Below, one piece after another: positions 59,323-64,000 of a stretch of 64,000 nt of DNA. Position numbers and translations under genes: made by a program. The notes beneath the pieces are model-generated. The model saw nothing but the letters and a program-made list of their open reading frames with translations, did no database searches and had not been told where the DNA came from. Source of the stretch: an uncultured Desulfobacter sp. GTDB taxonomy: Bacteria > Desulfobacterota > Desulfobacteria > Desulfobacterales > Desulfobacteraceae. Position 1 is the stretch's first letter. The number at the start of each line of letters is the position of its first letter. The stretch covers positions 1,116,001-1,180,000 of the forward strand of contig NZ_OY762229.1 of NCBI RefSeq assembly GCF_963665355.1. The letters run 5' to 3'.

Positions 59323-60747
59323 ATGATGCGTATTGTCCGACATATCAGTGTCCGGTTCTGGCTGACAACCCTGATGGTCCTGCCTTCAGGGTTTATCCTG
59401 TTTCCTAAGCTTTCGGGATGGCTTTCCGACATGCCGGCCACGGTGTTTATCGCTCTGATGTATGTGGTCTGCGGCCTGGGACTTGGCATATTTATGGATC
59501 TTGCCGGGCTGTGGAAAATAAAGGGACTGGTCCGGGATGCACAGTTGTGGGAGCGCTCCGGTATTGCCAGCCGGGCTGAAAAAAAGTTTATCCGGGCCGT
59601 GAGAATCTATGACAGCGCGTGGATCTCTCCTTGGGCTGCGCGGCGGGTAAAGCCCATGCTTACCTCTTCCCTGGCCCGGTTTTACCTGGCATCGGGCAGC
59701 AAACGCCGGGAAATCCAGGGTGCCGCAGGTGTCTGGCTGGCACAAAACCCCAAGGATGAGAGTCTTGCCAGGTTCTGGCTGGAACGTCTCCAGGATCAGG
59801 ATGTTTCCAGAACATCCACCCAGTCGATACTGACGGCTCTGGCTGACAACTGGTATGCGGATTCCGACCTTTGTCGAATTCTGGTGGGTATCTTTCTGGA
59901 TCAGGGTCGGCTGGATTTTTCAGCAAGACGCCTGTACCGGTCTTTCCTGAATATAATTTACATGGCAGGCAAAGACAAAAACTTATCAGATCAGGATCAG
60001 GAACGGGAGGAAAGAATACGGGAAATGATGTCCGAAAAACTGGGGACACCTGAACCGGATACCATACCGTCAAGGCCGGAACCGGACTCGGGAACCCTTG
60101 GGGATGTAAGGGGTGATCTGGCATCATTTACACCTGGAGATCTGGCGGGGAACCTGGAGAGCGATGGCATGTTGGAAAGTTTTGGGGAGCAGCCCCTTGA
60201 ATATGGTCCGGCAGGATGGCGGCGGGAACAAGATATTTATGCCGGAAAGAATTCTTCCGGGCGGATGTCAGCTCTCATGTCCGGAATCGGCAGAAAGACA
60301 GCTGGTGGAGGCTCTTTTATCGCAGCCGGAACCGGAAGAGCCAAGTATGCTGTTTTAAATCTGATCCAGGCCCGGGAAAAATGGTGGAGCCGGGTCCGGG
60401 GCATCATGATTGCCGGACTGGCCCTTTGGCTGATTTTTTTTGCCTGGGGGACCTTTTCCCACATGTTTAAAACGACGGAGCAGCCAGCCCAGCAGATAAA
60501 AGTCGCAATTCCAAAACCGTTCACCATCCAAGTGGTTGCCTACCGTAAAAAGGCACATGCGGAACAGTACATGGAGGCTCTTGCCCAGAAGGGGCTTGAA
60601 ACCTCCATAAAAGTCGCGGATGGCGGAGGCAAAACCTGGTATCTGGTCCGGATATCTGAGTTTACGGACCAGAATAGTGCCCAGGCCTACGGTAACCGAC
60701 TAAAGGCCGATCACATCATTGACGAGTTTTTTGTAACTAAAAAGTGA
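59323..60747 (+). CDS. SPOR domain-containing membrane protein
   Basis: A 474-residue protein. Two hydrophobic segments lie near the N-terminus (about 14-27 and 39-62); a long cytoplasmic or linker region with helical, TPR-like character (about 70-240) and a low-complexity Asp/Pro/Gly stretch (250-330) follow; a third membrane span (about 355-378) precedes the C-terminal SPOR domain (FTIQVVAYRKKAHAEQYMEALAQKG...WYLVRISEFTDQNSAQAYGNRL, about 400-465). SPOR domains bind denuded peptidoglycan at division sites. It starts 1 nt after the PBP stop, suggesting joint action in cell-wall synthesis. A second ATG three bases on is equally possible. Confidence 0.85.
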   Translation: MMRIVRHISVRFWLTTLMVLPSGFILFPKLSGWLSDMPATVFIALMYVVCGLGLGIFMDLAGLWKIKGLVRDAQLWERSGIASRAEKKFIRAVRIYDSAWISPWAARRVKPMLTSSLARFYLASGSKRREIQGAAGVWLAQNPKDESLARFWLERLQDQDVSRTSTQSILTALADNWYADSDLCRILVGIFLDQGRLDFSARRLYRSFLNIIYMAGKDKNLSDQDQEREERIREMMSEKLGTPEPDTIPSRPEPDSGTLGDVRGDLASFTPGDLAGNLESDGMLESFGEQPLEYGPAGWRREQDIYAGKNSSGRMSALMSGIGRKTAGGGSFIAAGTGRAKYAVLNLIQAREKWWSRVRGIMIAGLALWLIFFAWGTFSHMFKTTEQPAQQIKVAIPKPFTIQVVAYRKKAHAEQYMEALAQKGLETSIKVADGGGKTWYLVRISEFTDQNSAQAYGNRLKADHIIDEFFVTKK

Positions 60748-60756
60748 TTTTGCTGA

Positions 60757-61386
60757 TTACAAATTGATTACCTTGTCTGCCAACTGCATGGCCGTAACAA
60801 TATCCAGCATGTTGGTGGTCTGGCCAATGGCTTTTTTTTCCATCAGATTCAGATGGGTCAGACAGGTACCGCAGACAAGAATGGTAACACCTGATGTCTC
60901 AAGTTCACGCAGATCATCAAGAACCGGGGAGTCACCCGTGGCAAGGGTAACGCCATGGTTCACAAAAACCAGGCGCCACAGCTCGGGTCCCATCTCTTTA
61001 AGGGTTTTAATAAAATTTATCATCAGCTTTGCGCCCAGTTCATCATCGCCAACGCCCATTTTATTGGATGCAGCCATCACCATGATTTTTGCAGGGTTGT
61101 TTTCTTTTGCCGGCCCCGGGGCGACTCCCGGCTGTCCGGAAGGTCCCGAAGCGGGCTTGGCAGCATTGGCCTGGTCCCGAATACCTTCCACCACAGAGAA
61201 GACCCCATCGGATTCCACACCGATCTCAAATCCGGCATAGGCCAAAAACCGGCTGACGTTTTCAACAGCAGCGTCGTTATCCACCAGCACCCGGATATGC
61301 GATAATGCTTCGCTTTCAAGGCTTTTTTTTGTTTCCAGCACAGGTGCCGGGCAATCCATTTTTCTGCAGTCAAGTTCTTTTACCAT
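60757..61386 (-). CDS. yedF: YedF family sulfurtransferase-like selenium metabolism protein
   Basis: A 209-residue two-part protein. The N-terminal TusA-like domain has the CPxP motif (DCRKMDCPAPVLETKKSL, 5-22). After a Gly/Pro/Ala linker (about 72-95) comes a DsrE-like domain (KIMVMAASNKMGVGDDELGAKLMINFIKTLKEM ... VTILVCGTCLTHLNL) with a conserved cysteine in CGTCL. This fusion is the selenium-metabolism YedF, found in genomes that make selenoproteins. AAGGAG precedes the ATG. It is convergent with the SPOR gene (9 nt between stops). No other sel gene and no in-frame selenocysteine UGA was seen in the window. Confidence 0.9.
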   Translation of the reverse strand: MVKELDCRKMDCPAPVLETKKSLESEALSHIRVLVDNDAAVENVSRFLAYAGFEIGVESDGVFSVVEGIRDQANAAKPASGPSGQPGVAPGPAKENNPAKIMVMAASNKMGVGDDELGAKLMINFIKTLKEMGPELWRLVFVNHGVTLATGDSPVLDDLRELETSGVTILVCGTCLTHLNLMEKKAIGQTTNMLDIVTAMQLADKVINL

Positions 61387-61448
61387 TTTATTTTAACTCC
61401 TTCATATGGGGATATTTAGTTGATTTTGCCATGGAAACATACGGATTT

Positions 61449-61811
61449 TTAATCCATATGCCTGGGATGCAAACCCAATTTGAGTGCCCATCCGCAGATT
61501 TGCTCAAAATTTGAAAACCGCCATTTCACAGGAAAATCCCTGCACTGGGCAGGTTTGACCGGGTTGATGCGACAGCCGTTGTTGTCCAGGAAAATACAGG
61601 CCCCGCCGGGCGCATCAATGATTGAAAGGCCGTTGCGATCCCGGGTCAGGCATGTGAAGGTCTCGATGAAATCCAGAACATCCATGTTCAGGAAATCCGA
61701 AATGATATCGGGTTCTTCCGGTCTCAAACGCACATGACCGCTCTGTCTGCAGCAGGCCCCGCACCCCAAACATTCAAACCGTGTCAGGTCCAGGTTATCA
61801 TTTTCTGTCAT
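61449..61811 (-). CDS. YkgJ family cysteine cluster protein
   Basis: A 120-residue protein with the family core CLGCGACCRQSGHVRL (about 15-30) and a C-terminal GGACIFLDNNGCRINPVKPAQCRDFPV. The eight cysteines probably bind zinc or an Fe-S cluster. YkgJ/CxxCxxCC proteins are widespread but uncharacterised. A purine-rich GGGGAAGAGA precedes the ATG. It lies between a lipoprotein gene and yedF on the same strand (21 and 62 nt). Confidence 0.85.
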   Translation of the reverse strand: MTENDNLDLTRFECLGCGACCRQSGHVRLRPEEPDIISDFLNMDVLDFIETFTCLTRDRNGLSIIDAPGGACIFLDNNGCRINPVKPAQCRDFPVKWRFSNFEQICGWALKLGLHPRHMD

Positions 61812-61832
61812 TGTTTGTCTCTTCCCCGGGTT

Positions 61833-62741
61833 TTATTTTGAAGGACCGGCCAGGGTAATTTCAACTGCCGCCCTGAAAGGTCTCTCTGACGAATCTGTCT
61901 GTTTCATATCATGGGATTTTGCGCCGGAGGCCCCCTGGTCTGGTGGTTCTCCCCCCGGTTTCCCGCCACCGGGCGGTCCTCCTTTGGGGCGGTCTGTGTT
62001 GTTTTCACCAGGGCTTGCCTCTCGTTTCATGCCAAAAGAGCTGCCCTGGGATGACAGGGTGATGTTCATGACTGTATCTGCTATCCGGGGTACGTCGAAA
62101 AATATTGCATCAAGGCTGATCGCCGCTTCAAAAACCAGGGTATGGTGGCCTTCATCTGCCAGGCCAAGGGCGATGCCTGTGGCCCGGGCCTCGTTCATGG
62201 ACATGATCACGGGTCCCGAAGAGAAGGGATAGGTGACCGTCACAGCGTCAGGCAGCCTGACATCCGGCATGGGCGCTGGTGGGTTATCCTGGGCTGTGGC
62301 AGACGGATCCGGTGTCCCGGGATTCTTGGCACCCTCTTGATCCGGACCGGAATCTGATTGGCTGCGGAGTCTTAATGGTGTATGGCCTTTGAGCCGGATT
62401 AGAAAAGGCTTGGCATCTTTTTCGGTTGTCTTAATGGACAGGATTAAACCGCCCTGGCTAAGCTGCCGGGCTGTTCCGGGATTTTTGACTTGAACCAGCA
62501 GACAAATCTGTTCGGCATTGTTGCTGACCCACATTTTTGTGCCTGTATCGGTATTTTTGTACTGCGGGGAAAATTCGGGCCAGTCTGCTTTACTGCCGTC
62601 TGCATTGATATTCAGGCTTTGCCATTTCCCTATGACTTTTTCCGGCGGGGTAGGTTTTGGTGAACCTGCACAACCTATAATGAAAAGCACGGCAGCAATT
62701 GCTGTTATTTTTTTAAGGAAATTTTTTTTATCCATACACAC
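61833..62741 (-). CDS. Lipoprotein with CBM9/DOMON-like domain
   Basis: A roughly 300-residue lipoprotein with a lipobox (AVLFIIGC) about 15-22 residues from the start. The part after it (WQSLNINADGSKADWPEFSPQYKNTDTGTKMWVSNNAEQICLLVQV) matches the beta-sandwich pattern of carbohydrate-binding family 9 or DOMON-like domains. Residues about 130-170 and 245-280 are Pro/Gly/Asp-rich linkers. A GTG at 62741 has AAGGAG 9 nt upstream; the ATG six bases on is the alternative, and both keep the signal peptide. It lies 26 nt downstream of dus. Function unknown; an outer-surface binding role is inferred. Confidence 0.7.
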   Translation of the reverse strand: MCMDKKNFLKKITAIAAVLFIIGCAGSPKPTPPEKVIGKWQSLNINADGSKADWPEFSPQYKNTDTGTKMWVSNNAEQICLLVQVKNPGTARQLSQGGLILSIKTTEKDAKPFLIRLKGHTPLRLRSQSDSGPDQEGAKNPGTPDPSATAQDNPPAPMPDVRLPDAVTVTYPFSSGPVIMSMNEARATGIALGLADEGHHTLVFEAAISLDAIFFDVPRIADTVMNITLSSQGSSFGMKREASPGENNTDRPKGGPPGGGKPGGEPPDQGASGAKSHDMKQTDSSERPFRAAVEITLAGPSK

Positions 62742-62767
62742 TTGGGTATACTCCTTGTGACTTACGT

Positions 62768-63835
62768 TCAAATAAACAGATTGATATTGGGCAGAAGTAA
62801 TGTCTGGGGCGGAGGGTCCATAAGCTGGCGAATGTTGTCACAAAGCTCGTTCATGTTTTCAGCCCGTATCAGTGATTTCAAAATAGAGTTGGAAAATTTG
62901 AAATTGGCACAGAAATACGGAGCAAATTTTTTAAACATCTTAAGGGCAAAATGATCTTCGTAATGGGTACTCAACAGTCTTGCCATGTCCAGAGCGGTTT
63001 CCATATAAATGGATGGTTCCGGTCTAAACCCTTTTGTCCACCGGGCAAAAATCCAGGGCTGGGCCACGGCCATCCTGCCGATGGAAAGCCCCTGACACCC
63101 GGTTTCCCGGATCATTCTGATCCCATGTTCGGGTGCAAACAGGTTCCCGTTGCCAAAAACGGGAATGGCGACAGCGTTTTGCACTTTGCCGATCAGTTCC
63201 CATTTTGGTCTTCGGCTTCTTCTGTCCGGAGCCACCCGGGGATGAAAGGTTAAGGCATCTGCCCCGGCATTTTCGAAGGCCCGGGCCATGGTCACAGGAA
63301 AGTTCTGATCATCCCGCCAGCCGGTTCTGAATTTTACAAAAACCGGACATGACACCGACTTTCGGACGGCAGACACAATGTCAACGGCCTTATCAGGTGT
63401 TTTTAAAAGAGCTGCCCCGCACCCTTTTTTACAGATTGCTGCAACAGAACATCCGAAATTTAAGTCCACGCCGAAAAACCCTTCGGCTTCAACGCGTTGG
63501 GCCGCCCGGGCCATGATCTCCGGTTCTGCCCCAAAAATCTGGCATACTGTGTGGTCAAGTTCCTCGGGCCGCCAGGAAAACACATGGGACATTTTAGGAT
63601 TTTCATGGGGAACGGCTTTGGCCGAGCACATTCCCGTGAACAATAGGCCGAATCCTGAGAACCCTGTCACAAGCTGCCTGAACGCAATGTGCCCCAGTCC
63701 TGCCATGGGGGCGAGAACCATCCTGTTGGAAATGGTCCTGCTGCCTATGACAAGGGGCTTAAGCAGGTATTGGGCCAGGTCTGCTGTCGTATTGACGTTA
63801 GGCTCTGCTGTTTTATCAAAATTCAATTGTGTCAT
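62768..63835 (-). CDS. dus: tRNA-dihydrouridine synthase
   Basis: An FMN-dependent enzyme reducing uridines in the tRNA D-loop. The 355 residues start with a variable about 30, then LAPMAGLGHIAFRQLV (FMN site), QIFGAEPEIMARAAQ, DLNFGCSVAAICKKGCGAALLKTP with the catalytic Cys in KGCGA, VKFRTGW, and FHPRV and IPVFGNGNLF further on, ending in the helical tRNA-binding domain (about 255-340). The ATG at 63835 has no ribosome binding site of its own; a strong one (AAGGAGGT) sits 43 nt upstream before a six-codon frame. The subfamily (DusA, B or C) is not assigned. Confidence 0.9.
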   Translation of the reverse strand: MTQLNFDKTAEPNVNTTADLAQYLLKPLVIGSRTISNRMVLAPMAGLGHIAFRQLVTGFSGFGLLFTGMCSAKAVPHENPKMSHVFSWRPEELDHTVCQIFGAEPEIMARAAQRVEAEGFFGVDLNFGCSVAAICKKGCGAALLKTPDKAVDIVSAVRKSVSCPVFVKFRTGWRDDQNFPVTMARAFENAGADALTFHPRVAPDRRSRRPKWELIGKVQNAVAIPVFGNGNLFAPEHGIRMIRETGCQGLSIGRMAVAQPWIFARWTKGFRPEPSIYMETALDMARLLSTHYEDHFALKMFKKFAPYFCANFKFSNSILKSLIRAENMNELCDNIRQLMDPPPQTLLLPNINLFI

Positions 63836-63848
63836 TAAAACCCGCTGT

Positions 63849-63869
63849 TTAGATCCATTGGCTTCTCAT
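63849..63869 (-). other. Possible six-codon leader frame before dus
   Basis: AAGGAGGT (63886-63879) is placed 9 nt before an ATG that opens MRSQWI and stop. The stop lies 13 nt upstream of the dus ATG. The remaining bases to 64000 are AT-rich and hold no gene that I can support. Confidence 0.35.
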
Positions 63870-64000
63870 GTGGTCTGCACCTCCTTGATTGTCGTTCAAG
63901 GTATGTTGTATCAATCATGGACTGTTCAAGCAAAGCGCTGTCCATAATGAATTTACCCTGGACAAGGTCTGGGAGCTATATTATTTTATAAATTTTTACG

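Noticed and set aside
60757..61386. Selenocysteine-containing genes suggested by YedF
   Set aside because: No gene in the window shows an in-frame TGA at a redox-active cysteine position, and no selA, selB, selC or selD is present.
1..64000. CRISPR arrays, tRNA or rRNA genes, prophage or toxin-antitoxin genes
   Set aside because: Reading of the intergenic stretches showed no regularly spaced repeats, cloverleaf-type sequences, phage structural genes or toxin-antitoxin pairs.

Overview
The window looks like chromosomal DNA of a sulfate-reducing deltaproteobacterium, most likely of the Desulfobacteraceae (Desulfobacter/Desulfobacula type). This is inferred from gene content: a tetraheme class III-type cytochrome c, a membrane EtfAB:menaquinone oxidoreductase followed by etfBA, a fused isobutyryl-CoA mutase (IcmF), a DVU0524-like protein beside flgM, a MetH without its reactivation domain, and YedF (selenium metabolism). 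Base composition is even and nearly all of the window is dense, ordinary coding sequence. There is no rRNA, tRNA, CRISPR array, prophage or intact mobile element that I can see.

Layout. 1-5.0 kb: ybeY (cut by the window edge), a PgpH-like HD phosphodiesterase and phoH leftward, divergent from cvpA-mazG. 5.0-6.4 kb: a small flagellar regulatory block (unknown protein, flgM, DVU0524-like) with a clear sigma-28 promoter. 6.4-12.8 kb: class II aldolase, then a TetR regulator, the EMO iron-sulfur membrane protein and etfBA (electron outlet of acyl-CoA oxidation). 12.8-15.5 kb: thyA, a receiver-domain remnant next to a dead IS1595-family element, and a tetraheme cytochrome. 15.7-19.0 kb: a three-gene sensory operon (PhnD-like lipoprotein, histidine kinase with a cysteine cluster inside its HAMP region, single-domain response regulator). 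19.2-22.5 kb: icmF. 22.5-29.4 kb: carA-carB-purF plus a radical SAM gene of unknown role. 29.6-33.4 kb: TAXI-type TRAP transporter with a MarR regulator and several inverted repeats. 33.4-36.5 kb: split methionine synthase. 36.8-38.4 kb: response regulator, FKBP isomerase, Pmp3-like peptide and a nested inverted repeat. 38.5-49.4 kb: amino-acid and acyl-CoA catabolism (pruA, ALDH7-type dehydrogenase, acyl-CoA dehydrogenase, XRE-cupin regulator, ilvE, long-form hutU, acyl-CoA ligase-like protein). 49.4-52.3 kb: tatC, tatB, DEAD-box helicase. 52.5-60.7 kb: yggT, DivIVA-like, two PilT-type ATPases, a zinc-ribbon protein, an unknown membrane protein, a class A PBP and a SPOR protein, the last six in one tight operon. 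60.7-63.8 kb: yedF, a YkgJ-type protein, a lipoprotein and a dus gene.

How it fits together: acyl-CoA dehydrogenase, EtfAB, EMO, IcmF, IlvE, HutU, PruA and the aldehyde dehydrogenases describe an organism that oxidises amino acids and short or branched acyl-CoAs and passes electrons to menaquinone. The best regulatory signals are a near-consensus sigma-70 promoter abutting a perfect palindrome of HutC type in front of hutU, the sigma-28 promoter of the flgM block, and a promoter/operator in front of the TRAP genes. I do not see a complete undescribed defence or biosynthetic system. The most promising unexplained items are the cysteine module in the HAMP region, the pilus-ATPase/peptidoglycan operon with two uncharacterised proteins, the radical SAM gene after purF, and the acyl-CoA ligase-like protein with two altered core motifs.
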